Positions 34,737 to 45,527 of a stretch of 47,479 nt of DNA are shown here, piece after piece. This DNA is from Ramicandelaber brevisporus (lineage: Eukaryota; Kickxellomycota; Ramicandelaberales; Ramicandelaberaceae), in assembly GCA_025201865.1 (NCBI GenBank), contig MU602752.1:15487-62965 (forward strand), in the 5' to 3' direction. Positions within the stretch are counted from its first letter, which is position 1; each line of letters starts with the position of its first letter. Below the pieces are notes generated by a model, which was not told where the DNA came from, made no database searches, and saw only the letters and a list, made by a program, of their open reading frames with translations. The translations under genes were made by a program, and so were the position numbers.

Positions 34737-37481
34737 TCAAATAAGTGAAGCACCGTTGCTGCGAAGTCCAGCATGCCATTCCTCAGCTTGCTTCATGTCA
34801 ACATACAGCCGACGCTGCGATTGGGGTGATTCCGATAGTGTAATCTTCATCGCTTCAGCCCAGCACAATGCCAGCTCTTGGTACTCTGGCAAGCTGACTT
34901 GGAATGGCATATAGTCCGAGAGCACAGTATTTACCCACGATGATACACTGCCATGGTATCCATTTCCAGCAGGTGCGCACAGTCGAATCGTCATTGACTT
35001 GGCCAACTCTGAATCGCCTTTACGGAAGAATGAGAGTGCCAGTGGACGGCGCACCAGCAGTAAATAGTTGAGCAGCAATTGGGCAACTGGCTGAGGGAGG
35101 TAGTAGTGGGCCGGAGCAGGCTCATTCTGCATGATGAGAACACTGCCGGTGGCAAGGAACAGGTTGCGGTTACCATCGGCACAATCCATGATCCGCAAGC
35201 CAGCAATGATCGACTCGTTTACCTTGACGCCACCAGTGAGGTGGATGAGAGCGATAATCAACTTTAATAGCTGATCATGGCCCTTGACGAACGAGTGGAA
35301 CTGGTCGCTAACCGCCTCGGGCGAGTTGTACAGCAGATCAGCAGCAATAATCGGTGAGCCGGCCTCCAAATGTGCGCAGTACTTGGTCATTTCATCCATG
35401 TATGCCGGCGTCAGATGTGGGCCGTATCCAACAGCATTGTGATGATAGTCATCAGGTGTCTGCTTTGTCAGTTTGGCACTCTCGCTCATAATATAGTCAC
35501 GAGACAGCTGCTTCAACTGTGTCTGGGCATCAGTCAAGATGCGGTTGACAACCGAGCAGATATCGGACAGGCTTACGCGGTTACCACTGGGCAGAATGTA
35601 TGTCAGCGGATCAGATAAATCAGGCAGCAGCTGTGGTCTCTTGGGCGGTGTTGCCCTTGGCGATGTACCGGTAATTGCGGTTTGAGCGCGTTCGTAGTCA
35701 GCAATAGCACTGGCGAGCGTGGTACTTGCGTTGAGTGCATTGCCATAGTCAACTTGACTGCCATCAGCGGCTGACTCAAAGTCCACTGCATCACCTTCCT
35801 TCTTGATTTCCCTGCCTCGCTTTGGTGTGATGGTACCTGCCGTTGGGGCTGTCGCCGCAATAGCTGCAGCTGCAGCTGCACCACCTTTCGATTCCGGTAC
35901 CATTGCTGTGGAGACAAAAAAGTGCGACGAGCCGCGCGCACCTGCATCCAAACGTAGTGTAGCCGCTGGAATTGGCTTGTCACTGGTTCCGGGGTGATAT
36001 GTTGCACGATGCTTATACATGCCACTCAAGTTTTGAGTGCAGTAGTTGCAGTGTGGAACTGCACAGACCACGGCACGAACAATGTCCTTGTGAGCGGTGG
36101 CTGGGTTGGCCATGTTGAGGTTCGAGTTGGCGGTGTGCTGATCACAAGCCGGATCATAGTCGCTGTCTCTGGCTTCTTGAGGTAGCTTGTCGGGTGTAAT
36201 GGTCAGGTCGGCAAACTCGTGGCGGCTGCGGAGATGCTCTTGGAGGTTAGGTGGAACGAGGCGGCATTCAATGCACAGGAATGCACCAGTCTTGATGTGG
36301 AAACCACATTGAATGCCCTCGATCTCAAAATAGCGCACGGAGGCGTAAAGCAGCTGACGAGGACGTGGAGTGGAGACACTTGACGTGGCTGAAGCGTTGG
36401 GCTGTTGTCCAGCAGCTGCTGGCTGCTGTGGTTGTTGCTGTGGAGTTTGAGCACCAGATTGTTTCGGTTTCTGTGACTTTGGCTGCTGAGCTGACAGCGG
36501 CGGTGTGTGAAACAATGGCTGCTCCAGTTGCTGTTGCTGCTGTTGCTGCTGTTGCTGAACTGGTGTCTGCTGTGCTTGCATCATCATCATTTGTGGTGGT
36601 GGCTGTGTCGGCGTCTGCATTTGCACATCCGACTTTGATGCTGAAACGGGAGTCTCCGCCAGCCGTTGATGGCGAGTCTTCACACCCTGTGTTGACGCAG
36701 TTCCTGTAGCAGGAGTTTGGCCTACATGAGCTTTATCAACATGGAAGTACAATGTACTCTCGCCCACGAATGGACCTTTGCCACAGTTGAAAGGACACGG
36801 CCAAGGGTCGTCGACATGGCTACGATTCACCACAAACTTCAAGCCACGAACTACCATCTCAATCATGGGCTTGTGAGCACGCTTGTGGATGCGCAGGGTA
36901 AAGACTGTGTTGAATGTCTTGGTGCAGCCAGGAATGTCGCAGCGAATCTTGCCATCCTTGACACCAGTGCGAGCCTCGGCATCAGTGTCAGACTGTGAAG
37001 CAATGCGAGGAACGCCTGGGGCAGACGCTGGATGAGCCATTGGCGGTGCAACACCGGCAGTATCGGTGGAGGCAGCAGTAGCAGCAGTAGCAGCAGCAGT
37101 AGTATCAGCCGCTGTGGTATCGTCTTTGGCATCGTTGTTGGAAAGTGCAATCAGAGGCGACGAGCCCAAGTTTGGTGATACAGCAACCGACTCGCCACCT
37201 TCCGAACCAATGTCATCAGGGTTTGGGCCATCAGTGTTATTGTGAACAAACCCACCGGCACCAGAGTCAATGGGCAGAGCCTCAACAACCTTGACCAGCT
37301 GGCCGTGCTCATCTAAGCGCTGCTTGGTGATCGGCGGAGGCGTGCTTGAAAGTGGACGTTTAAGTTCCATATTGCTGTTTGGAGTGGCCGACACATTAGA
37401 GAGCAGCAAGCTGCTGGCTGCGTTACTGCTGTCACTGTTGTCGCCGTTGCCTTGTAAGTGGGGCTGCTGATGAGGGTTCAT
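34737..37481 (-). CDS. zinc-finger protein with C-terminal recombinase-like domain (OrsD/helicase-element type)
   Basis: This 914-residue, probably nuclear protein starts at the ATG at 37481. Four metal sites lie between disordered linkers: C2H2 at 181-203, C2H2 at 229-252, an OrsD-like finger at 392-421 (QCGFHIKTGAFLCIECRLVP) and a C/H cluster at 473-496. A poly-Gln stretch lies at 309-318. Residues about 612-890 form an ordered domain whose pattern (LLKLIIALIHLTGG, NRNLFLATGSVLIM, YYLPQPVAQLLLNYLLLVRR) resembles the tyrosine-recombinase-like region of large fungal OrsD/RecQ-helicase element proteins. There the motif after TGG normally contains Gln-Pro-Ala-Arg; here it is VKVN. No helicase follows. 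I infer a domesticated DNA-binding protein. The family link is from memory of patterns. A TATA element is near 37717. Confidence 0.6.
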   Translation of the reverse strand: MNPHQQPHLQGNGDNSDSSNAASSLLLSNVSATPNSNMELKRPLSSTPPPITKQRLDEHGQLVKVVEALPIDSGAGGFVHNNTDGPNPDDIGSEGGESVAVSPNLGSSPLIALSNNDAKDDTTAADTTAAATAATAASTDTAGVAPPMAHPASAPGVPRIASQSDTDAEARTGVKDGKIRCDIPGCTKTFNTVFTLRIHKRAHKPMIEMVVRGLKFVVNRSHVDDPWPCPFNCGKGPFVGESTLYFHVDKAHVGQTPATGTASTQGVKTRHQRLAETPVSASKSDVQMQTPTQPPPQMMMMQAQQTPVQQQQQQQQQQLEQPLFHTPPLSAQQPKSQKPKQSGAQTPQQQPQQPAAAGQQPNASATSSVSTPRPRQLLYASVRYFEIEGIQCGFHIKTGAFLCIECRLVPPNLQEHLRSRHEFADLTITPDKLPQEARDSDYDPACDQHTANSNLNMANPATAHKDIVRAVVCAVPHCNYCTQNLSGMYKHRATYHPGTSDKPIPAATLRLDAGARGSSHFFVSTAMVPESKGGAAAAAAIAATAPTAGTITPKRGREIKKEGDAVDFESAADGSQVDYGNALNASTTLASAIADYERAQTAITGTSPRATPPKRPQLLPDLSDPLTYILPSGNRVSLSDICSVVNRILTDAQTQLKQLSRDYIMSESAKLTKQTPDDYHHNAVGYGPHLTPAYMDEMTKYCAHLEAGSPIIAADLLYNSPEAVSDQFHSFVKGHDQLLKLIIALIHLTGGVKVNESIIAGLRIMDCADGNRNLFLATGSVLIMQNEPAPAHYYLPQPVAQLLLNYLLLVRRPLALSFFRKGDSELAKSMTIRLCAPAGNGYHGSVSSWVNTVLSDYMPFQVSLPEYQELALCWAEAMKITLSESPQSQRRLYVDMKQAEEWHAGLRSNGASLI

Positions 37482-38331
37482 ATGTTGAGTATGGAGATTT
37501 TAGAAAGTTAGGAAGTTTGGTTACAAAAACGTTAGGGAAAGAGAGAGGGAGAAAAAAAAACACCGTGTGATTCAGACGGAATCTAATTGAGTGTGTAATA
37601 ACGCTATCGCATGTATTCGACCACTCTCTGAGCAGAATAAGGAATAGACGATACTCCGAGTTGCTTATCACATACCCTACTGTTTTTTCTTTCTTTCTTT
37701 CCTTCGTTAATAAACGGATATATATATTTATGTCTAGCATCTCAGTAGCCTAGGACGAACCAGTGGGATGGATACACATATCGACTTTGGCGATCTGGTT
37801 AACCGGTCTCGTTTTAGGTTGTGATACACACACACACACACACACACGCACTTTCTCTCTCTATTTCTCCTTCCTCTCTATTTTTTTTATCCTTCTTCTC
37901 TACTTTGCTGTGGCTCTATGAATTCAGAGCAGTGCTAGAACACGAGGCGTCCACTCAAGACGACGCATTCACTAAAAACGACATTCTATTGATCGAAAAA
38001 TCGAAGGGTACACGCATACATCCATTCTTCTTCCTTCTATTTTTGATCCAACACAACTCTCGCTCTGTTGGACAGGGAAGAGAGGAGGAGAGGGGAGGGT
38101 AGTTTTCGTTTCATGTATTTATGCGCTTGTTTGACACGAAGCTTGCACACCTCGCGCAACTAGGGTATTCTTTCTGTCTTTCGTCTTCATCTCGCTTTTG
38201 CTTTTTGCTTTCGAAACCATCTGCTTGTTTGCACATCAGCTTTATACACACACTCTCTCTTTCTTTCTTTTAGACCTGTATTTTGCACCGTAACTACTAC
38301 CGCTAGTACCAAACCTTCCTCCCACACAAAC
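37482..38331. promoter_or_regulatory. bidirectional promoter between the 914-residue zinc-finger gene and the EF-hand gene
   Basis: This 850-bp divergent space is the longest in the window. It holds a TATA-like element for the zinc-finger gene (ATATATATCCG on the minus strand, 37715-37730), a CA array (37825-37848) followed by a CT tract (37851-37880), a second CA then CT pair (38244-38271) 60-90 bp before the EF-hand ATG, and GA-rich sequence (38079-38099). No ORF looks real. Confidence 0.55.
37825..37848. repeat. (CA)n dinucleotide repeat
   Basis: Eleven to twelve CA units are followed directly by GCACTTT and a CT tract, the same arrangement as seen before several plus-strand genes in this window. 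Confidence 0.9.
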
Positions 38332-38841
38332 ATGGACAAGCTCTCTCCTTCCAAGCTCCAAGACCTCAAGGCATGCTTCAGCGTGTTCGACCGTGATCAG
38401 AACGGCAAGATTAGCCCCGACGAACTGTCTCTCCTCTTTACCGCTCTCCAGAACCCCGTCGAGTCTCACGAAGAGCTCATGAACATTTTCCGCGCTGTTG
38501 ACACTGACGGCGATGGATTTATCGGCCTCAATGAGTTTTACAGTGTTTTGGCAGGAAAGGGTCTGTTTGATGCTGACACGCAGAGCTTCAAGGATGCGGA
38601 CAATGTTGAGGCGCTGAAGAAGACATTTGAGGTGTTTGATAAGGATGGAAATGGCTTGATTACGGCGGAGGAGTTGACGGGAGTGTTGATCAGCATGGGC
38701 CATGATATCAACGAGAAGACATGCAAAGCCACCATCGAGAGCGTTGCCAGCAGACCGGAGGGCGGTGTGACCTTTGACGGATTCGTCAAGCTTATGGCAC
38801 CGCCATCTACTGCCGAGGCAGAAGCTAAGCCACAGCAGTAA
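38332..38841 (+). CDS. calmodulin-like EF-hand calcium-binding protein
   Basis: This 169-residue cytosolic calcium sensor has four EF-hands in the calmodulin layout. Loop 1 is DRDQNGKISPDE (about 22-33), loop 2 DTDGDGFIGLNE (about 58-69) and loop 3 DKDGNGLITAEE (about 105-116), all with the Asp/Asn/Gly/Glu coordinating pattern. The fourth (SRPEGGVTFDGF) lacks the acidic ligands and probably does not bind Ca2+. A 20-residue insert separates hands 2 and 3. The Ala/Glu/Lys tail is not seen in calmodulin. It is too divergent to be calmodulin itself and could be a centrin/Cdc31-like, myosin light-chain or specialised calmodulin-like protein. Its promoter has a CA-CT composite tract. Confidence 0.85.
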   Translation: MDKLSPSKLQDLKACFSVFDRDQNGKISPDELSLLFTALQNPVESHEELMNIFRAVDTDGDGFIGLNEFYSVLAGKGLFDADTQSFKDADNVEALKKTFEVFDKDGNGLITAEELTGVLISMGHDINEKTCKATIESVASRPEGGVTFDGFVKLMAPPSTAEAEAKPQQ

Positions 38842-38942
38842 TAATCCATGTGTGTAAGTTTGTAGACATTTTTTTTACTTTTATAAAAACAAGACTCCTA
38901 TTATTATTAGAACAAAGTAAATGAAGACTAAGAGGTATTCAG

Positions 38943-40742
38943 TTAGTTGGCAAGAGGAGCAGCAGCAGCTGGGGCGGCAGCGGCGGCGGAGGTGGTCTGT
39001 TCCTGTGGCTTCATGGCTGGGAAAGCAATGACTTCCTTGATGTTGTTGGAGTCGGTCAAGAACATGCACATGCGGTCAATACCCATACCCCAGCCACCAG
39101 TTGGTGGCAGACCGTACTCAAGGGCAGTGCAGAAAGTCTCATCAATAAGCTGAGCCTCGTCATCACCGCTCTCCTTGTCAGCAGCCTGCTGCTCGAACCG
39201 CTCGCGCTGCACCTTCGGGTCGTTCAACTCAGTGTAAGCGTTGCAGACTTCCTTGGTGGCAACAAACAGCTCGAAGCGCTCGCACAAGCCGGTGGTCTCG
39301 CGATGCCACTTGGCCAATGGAGACATAATCTGTGGGTGGCAGGTGATGAATGTTGGGTTGATGCACTGGGACTCAATGTACTCGCCAACCAGCTTGTCGA
39401 GAAGACGGGCAGTGGTGCGTGGAGCAGAGCAGTCAACATTGTGCTTCTTGCACAAGTCGTCAAAGAACTTCTGGGCCTCTGGAGTGTGGAAGGTGTCGGC
39501 TGGTGGGAATGTAACCTTGAGCTGCTCTTCGAGCTCCTTGATCATGTGGACGATGCGGAATGGCTTCTCGAAGTCAATCTCGATTGGCTCCTTGCCCTCG
39601 CCGTGTGGGTGGTAGGTGACCTTGAGGCTGCCAGTGACCTGCTTGACCATGCCACGGATCATCTCCTCGGTGATCTTGATCAGGTCGTTGATGTCAGCGT
39701 ACGCCATGTAGAACTCACAGGTGGTAAACTCTGGGTTGTGGGTGAGATCGATAGCCTCGTTACGGAACTGACGGCCAATCTCATAAACACGGTCCAGGCC
39801 ACCAACAACGAGCATCTTGAGGAACAGCTCTGGGGCAATGCGCATGAACATGTCCAGCTTGAGGTCATTGTGGTGGGTGACGAATGGCTTGGCAGTGGCG
39901 CCACCGGCAATCATGTTCATCATTGGGGTCTCAACCTCCAGGAAACCAAGGTTGTCGAGGAAGCGACGGACGTAGTTGATAATCTTGGTGCGCTTGATCA
40001 TCTTGTCACGAACGAATCCGTTCATGATGAGATCGAGATACCGCTGGCGGTAACGGGTCTCCTGATCTCTCAGACCTGGGTTGGCCTTTGGCAGCATGCG
40101 CAGGCATGGCGACAGGATAACCATGTCACGTGGGAAGACAGACAGCTCACCGCGCTTGGAGCGGCCGACGTAGCCACGAACACCAACAATGTCACCGCGC
40201 TTGAAAATGTCATGAACAGCCTCAAAGTCGCTGGCAGAGGCGTTGTCGGGCTTGTGGTCCTGGGCCTGGGCCATCACCTGGACCTTGGTGCCCTCGCCGT
40301 GGAGATCATAGAAGCGCAGCTTGGATGACGACGAGCGCATGTTGTGCACGCGGCCAGCAATCGACACCTCGGTGGTCTCATCGCGCTCGCCGTCTTGCAG
40401 ACTGCTGTACTTGGCAATCAAATCAGTGAGAGAGATGGAGACGTGGAACTTGTGTGGGTACGGCTCGGGACCATTCTCGCGCATGTTCTGGACGGCGCGG
40501 GAACGAATCTCAAAGTACTGGTTTGGAGTGAGCTCCTCCTCGGCCTCGGCGGCAGCTGCCTTCGATGCCTTTGGTGCAGCAGCAGTGGGTGCAGGTTGCT
40601 CGGCAGCCTTCTTGGCCTTGGCCTCCTGCTTCTGGCGGGCTTGAATCCGCTTCTTGAGCTCGCTCTTGCTGACCATCTCGCCGGTCACCTCATCGAGGTG
40701 CAGCTTTGGGACTGATGCGTTTGTCTGGGCTTCTTCGGTCAT
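38943..40742 (-). CDS. KRS1: lysyl-tRNA synthetase, class II
   Basis: This enzyme charges tRNA-Lys. It has 599 residues from the ATG at 40742 ([10 protein letters not shown]). A Lys/Ala-rich N-terminal helix (about 24-70: [20 protein letters not shown]), typical of eukaryotic LysRS, binds tRNA non-specifically. The OB-fold anticodon domain follows (about 100-230: [20 protein letters not shown]). The class II core has [10 protein letters not shown] (motif 1 region), [20 protein letters not shown] (motif 2) and [15 protein letters not shown] (motif 3). The tail is Ala-rich. The frame stays open for 98 codons upstream of this ATG but has no ATG there. Codons are highly biased. It is convergent, 101 bp away, with the EF-hand gene. 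Confidence 0.95.
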   Translation of the reverse strand: MTEEAQTNASVPKLHLDEVTGEMVSKSELKKRIQARQKQEAKAKKAAEQPAPTAAAPKASKAAAAEAEEELTPNQYFEIRSRAVQNMRENGPEPYPHKFHVSISLTDLIAKYSSLQDGERDETTEVSIAGRVHNMRSSSSKLRFYDLHGEGTKVQVMAQAQDHKPDNASASDFEAVHDIFKRGDIVGVRGYVGRSKRGELSVFPRDMVILSPCLRMLPKANPGLRDQETRYRQRYLDLIMNGFVRDKMIKRTKIINYVRRFLDNLGFLEVETPMMNMIAGGATAKPFVTHHNDLKLDMFMRIAPELFLKMLVVGGLDRVYEIGRQFRNEAIDLTHNPEFTTCEFYMAYADINDLIKITEEMIRGMVKQVTGSLKVTYHPHGEGKEPIEIDFEKPFRIVHMIKELEEQLKVTFPPADTFHTPEAQKFFDDLCKKHNVDCSAPRTTARLLDKLVGEYIESQCINPTFITCHPQIMSPLAKWHRETTGLCERFELFVATKEVCNAYTELNDPKVQRERFEQQAADKESGDDEAQLIDETFCTALEYGLPPTGGWGMGIDRMCMFLTDSNNIKEVIAFPAMKPQEQTTSAAAAAPAAAAPLAN

Positions 40743-41188
40743 TGTTGTTGTTGCTGTTGTTGCTGCTGTTGTTGTTAACTCTCTTTCGTCGTAGTGGTGA
40801 GCAAGACTTTTTGGTAGAGGAATGTGTAGATCAGAGTAAGAAGGGAAGGTTAGAGTTTGGGCTGGAAATCGAGCTGTGAGTGCAGAAAAAATGCAGCAGG
40901 AGTGAGCAGAATTTAAATTGGCCCCCACGCTCAGCCGCCCACTCGCCCCCCCCCGTCTGTTGAGATAAGTGACTAATAATCGATTCGCTGCATGACTCGA
41001 TTGGTCAACTGCGGCAACTAACCGTTCGATGAGCAATCCTTAATCACCACCAACAAAATCCAACACATTCATTTCGTATGATTAGACTGAAACGTTTAAA
41101 ATAGAGGAAAAGGTTAAACAGCTTTTTACTGTTAATGATGTTAATGTTAATGATGATGTTAATGATGATGATGTTGATGTTTTTTGAA
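40743..41188. promoter_or_regulatory. intergenic: LysRS promoter/leader and RPC1 3' flank
   Basis: This 446-bp gap lies between two minus-strand genes. It contains TTGTTG repeats next to the LysRS ATG (40744-40775), a C9 run (40947-40955) and an ATGATG/TTAATG repeat (about 41132-41178) in the RPC1 3' region. The LysRS frame is open through 40743-41036. I see no RNA gene. Confidence 0.55.
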
Positions 41189-44100
41189 TTAGAAAACGAG
41201 TGGAACGTGCATGGATGGCGTATCAAACAGCAAGTGCCGCGCTGGAAGCTTGACACGATCCGCCATCTGAATCAAGTTGAAGAGTCCGGTTCCAATTGGC
41301 GTATGACGACCCATGATGATGCATTCGCTAACACCTTCAATCGAATCTCTCTTTCCGTACACGGCTGCATCAAACAAGTGATCAGTAGTCTTCTCAAACG
41401 ACGCCAGCATCAGCACCGAATCCTTCATCTTGGCAATGCCGAAGCGAGTAATGCCCAGCACTTCGCCCTTGTATGTCATCATGTCTGCAAGCAAGCCGAG
41501 ATGGCGGCTGTTGACAACAGCTGTGCCCTTGATGGTCTCGTGGATTTCGTTGCTAATCAAAGCGCGGGCAGCCTCAACGCCAAGAACCTTGACAACTTCC
41601 ATAATGTGAGTAGAGATGGACTGCGAGGCCACGACACCGTTGGTGTTGATGATGTCACGGAATCCATTACCGATGGCAGATAGATAGTACTCACCCTCCG
41701 TCTTCTCATTCTCAGAAAGCAGCGCACGGGAGACTGATGGGATGCCGCAGATGGGCACATCGAGGATCTGGCGACGCATGTTCTTGAGAGCCTGGTGCAT
41801 CTGGTTTGGATCCTTGGAGATAACATAGATGCGAATCAAGTTGTCACGAACCGGGACAATGTTGCCGGCAGACACCTTTAGCTTTGGAGCAGACTTGATT
41901 GCCTTGACAATGCTGGCGGTATCAACTTCCAGATGCAGTTGACGAATGGCCTCCAAGTCGAGGCGAATCAGGAGATACGCTTCATTGCTGCGATACACCT
42001 CATCGACATACGCGGCAACCTCAGAGAGCAGCGTCTTCTGAATACGGCCCTGGGCGATACGAGCAGCGACTGTGGAGCGCGGGTTGGCGAGCACACAGCG
42101 GGTGAGAGGAACAGCAATGGATTTGGCGGCGTTGATGATTTCCTTGATACGAGGCACACCAGCCGTGACGTTGACAGCGAGACCAGTGAAATGGAAAGTA
42201 CGCAGCGTCATTTGAGTGGACGGCTCACCAATGGACTGTGCAGCGAGAGCACCAACAGCGGTACCAGCATCGATTCTGGTGCGCATGTGCTTGAACAGCA
42301 GCAAACGCAGGAACTCCAGGATCTGGGCACGTGTGAGTCCGTAGAGATTCCGAACAGTGCGCAGAGCATCGGCATTAGCCATGTCATCAATGTGGCTGAA
42401 CTTGGCTGCCAAATCAGCGTCAGAATTGCCAGCTACATCATCGGCAGAGCAGCCCAAATCTTGCAATGTGGCAGCACGGAGACCAAATGACACGCGAGCC
42501 TTTGCCAGCTTACCCACAACACTCTTCTTGACAAATGAGAGCACGGCATCACGGAACGCCTGAGTGCAGAACTTGATAAAGCGCTCGGCCTTCAATGCCT
42601 TGTCGATCAACACCTCAATCTCACATGGCAGCAAACGACGCACAGAAGCCGGAGGAACAGCCACGCTGCGCACATGGGACAAAGCACGATCAAAGTCGAC
42701 CAGCTTGGTGCCCTCGAGCTCAGTTGGGTCAAGACCATCATCACCATACATGAACTGGATGACATCTCCATTGGAACTGCGGACGGTGACATCGTATTGC
42801 ACGACCAAGTCCTCCAAGGCTTTCATGAGACGGCGCTGCATATAGCCAGTTTCAGCAGTTTTGACAGCAGTATCAATCAGACCTTCGCGACCAGAAACAG
42901 CGTGGCAGAAGAATTCAGGCGGAGCCAAACCCAAAAAGAATGAGTTCTCGACAAATCCTTTAGCCAGGGCGGACTTTGAGTAAGGTGGATAATGAGGAAG
43001 AGTGCGGTTTGCAAATCCTTCAGGAATACGCTTGTTGGAGATGGACTGCTGAGCAACTACTGCAATCATCTGAGAAATGTTAACCATCGAACCTTTAGAG
43101 CCACACCAGGCCATCATAATTGGCATATTGTGAGGTGACAAATATTTACGGCAGAGCTTCGAACCATCCTCACGCACTTTGCTAAGGGTTCCCATAATCT
43201 TCTTTTCCAGAGTCTCCTCTTCGTTCATTCCAGGCAAACGCTCCAACTTTCCAGCTTCAAAAGTCTTAATAAACTGCTCTGTATCAGCATAGCCCTTGTT
43301 AATGACCTTTCTCATCTCCTTTCTAATTACATCAGTTGGACGCACATCATCAATTCCAATGGTAATGCCTCTATGAGCCAGCCATTTGGCACACATTTTA
43401 GCCAATCTACTCATCGCAAGGGCTGCTTGCTCACTTCCGTGGTCTCTCAAGATGACACTGAATATTGATCCAGTTCCGTCTCCCACAATCTTTTTATCCA
43501 TTACTCCACACATTATATCGCTATTGTGCATTACAAACCATTGATCCGAAGGACTCAAATCCTTTCTAGGCAATCCATCCACATCCATCAATGACTGGTT
43601 TTTACCCTCGTGATTAATCAATATCTGAGTGACTGAGTTTGGCTTGAACAGCACTGAAAACACCTGCTTGCCAGTCCACAGTTGCATTGGCTTTAGTATA
43701 GTTGGTGGCGGAATCTCCACATGAACAGATGCATCAAAAAAGTACGACACCACCTGAGTGAATTCAGATCGATTGAACATTCTGTCCTTTTTGGTAATCA
43801 TGTAGGAGGCAGTAATGAAATCCTGAGTGGCAGCAATGGTTCGATCGATTGAACATTCTGTCCTTTTTGGTAATCATGTAGGAGGCAGTGATGAAATCCT
43901 GGGTGGCAGCAATGGTCAACTCACCCAGACGAGGAGATACCAAGTTATTTTTCACACCCATCAGTTGAATCGCCTCGGCTTTGGCTTCTTCAGTCTGAGG
44001 AACGTGGATGTTCATTTCATCTCCGTCGTAATCTGCGTTGAATGGCGCACAAACACATTCATTGAATCTAAAAGTTCTGCCTTGGTGAACTCTAACAAAC

Positions 44101-45527
44101 ATCGCCATAATACTCAGTCTGTGCAGCGAAGGCTGTCTGTTAAACAGCACCACATCTCCAGCAATCAAGTGTCTCTCAACCACATCTCCAATGCGCAGTC
44201 CAAGTGCAGCCTGGTTTCTGTCGCAAAACTGAAGCGATCTTTTGAACTTTGTTGATGTGTTGACTATAAATTTAGCTCCAGGATACACCTCGGGTCCATT
44301 GATCACTGCCTTGCGTAGTCTCTCAATGTTGCCCGCAAACACTCTTTCGGGATATGTCAAGTTTGATGCAACCAATATCGGCAGAGCCACTTCATCAATG
44401 CGCAGATTTGGATCAGGCGAGATTACAGTTCTGCCTGAGAAATTAACTCGCTTTCCACTCAAGTTTCCACGGAATCTTCCCTGCTTTCCCTTCAATCTCT
44501 GGCAAAATCCTTTAATTGGCTTTTCATTCATTCCCGGCAGAGCTGGCACATCACTGTTAATATACATTGCCACTATATGCTGCATATACTCCCACTTCTC
44601 ATAAAAATCACTCACAGTTCCGCCTCCAGATGCTCCTTGAATAGTGGCCAATCGGTCAGCCAATAGTGCATTCACATATATAATCTCAGTTAACTTTCCA
44701 GTCAAATCATCTTCACTGATTCCATTATCGCCATTGACTGATGGCCGAATGCATACTGGTGGAACTGGGACTGTGCGCCACAAGAGAGTTTCTGGTCTTC
44801 CGTGCTCTGGACTTAATCCAAGCAGCTCGCAATCCTCTGCTGAAATGCGCTCAAATAGCTGGAAAACCTTCAACGGATTCAAGTCATCCATGGCTTTGTT
44901 GATATGCTGTTTGATCTCAGAGTTGGCATCCATTGCAAACTGGAAAGTGCCTCTTTCAACGTCTCTCTCATTATGAGTATTCTTTTTGCGATATTTATCA
45001 TGAATAACTTTAAGAGGTCCAACCTTCTTTACAACTCCGTTGATTTCTCCACAGTGCGGACAGATTCCAATCGTTTTGCACGTTTTGTTCAATCTCTTTC
45101 TCTGCGCCTCTCTTGCCATTTCATCCTGGCGCGGATTTCTGATGCGAGCCAAGTTTTCACGTCGCTCCTTCTCTGACAGCAACACACGGCCACACTCTGG
45201 ATTCTTGCAAATGCACTGCAGTATATAGATGCATGCTTTGAAATAGCCAACATGGAATACAGGCAATACCAGATTAATGTGTCCATAGTGGCCCATGCAG
45301 TCGACCATTTTGAGGCCACATGTCTCACACACATTGAACTTGTCTGACACACCAAGACGCCGATCAACTGCACCGTGCGGCACTGGGTTGGCGCCGCCTC
45401 CAATTTGGTACAGCTCGCGCTTGGTGATTTCCACTTCAGAGAGCCGCTCCATCTGCTGAGGCGACATTACACTGAACTGAATCTGTTTGAGCACCTTGGG
45501 TGCGTTCGTGCGTGCTTGTTCCTTCAT
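41189..45527 (-). CDS. RPC1: RNA polymerase III largest subunit, interrupted by a 76-bp duplication
   Basis: This is the catalytic subunit of Pol III, which makes tRNAs, 5S rRNA and U6. It starts at the ATG at 45527 and would give about 1420-1430 residues, near the usual 1400-1460. The zinc sites are CETCGLKMVDCMGHYGH and CPHCGEINGVVKK. RLKGKQGRFRGNLSGKRVNF and SGRTVISPDPNLRI are present, as is the catalytic FNADYDGDEMNIH near residue 500 and PPPTILKPMQLWTGKQ. The bridge/trigger region GEPSTQMTLRTFHFTG follows; MGRHTPIGTG lies close to the end. The features match Pol III rather than I or II, and there is no CTD repeat. At 43767-43916 a 76-bp tandem duplication shifts the frame: the 5' part (43764-45527) ends in a spurious tail, and the frame resumes at about 43801. 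Confidence 0.9.
43767..43916. repeat. 76-bp tandem duplication breaking the RPC1 frame
   Basis: Positions 43767-43840 and 43843-43916 are copies with a 76-bp period, each coding IAATQDFITASYMITKKDRM when read in its own frame. They differ at two bases, both synonymous (Thr ACT/ACC and Ile ATT/ATC). Since 76 is not a multiple of three, the gene is frameshifted. No GT-AG pair that I tried restores the frame without deleting conserved residues. Confidence 0.9.

Noticed and set aside
43764-43860. An intron in RPC1 that would remove the duplicated segment.
   Set aside because: The only good donor (GTGAGT in LGELT) would delete conserved residues, and none of the AGs tested returns the correct frame.
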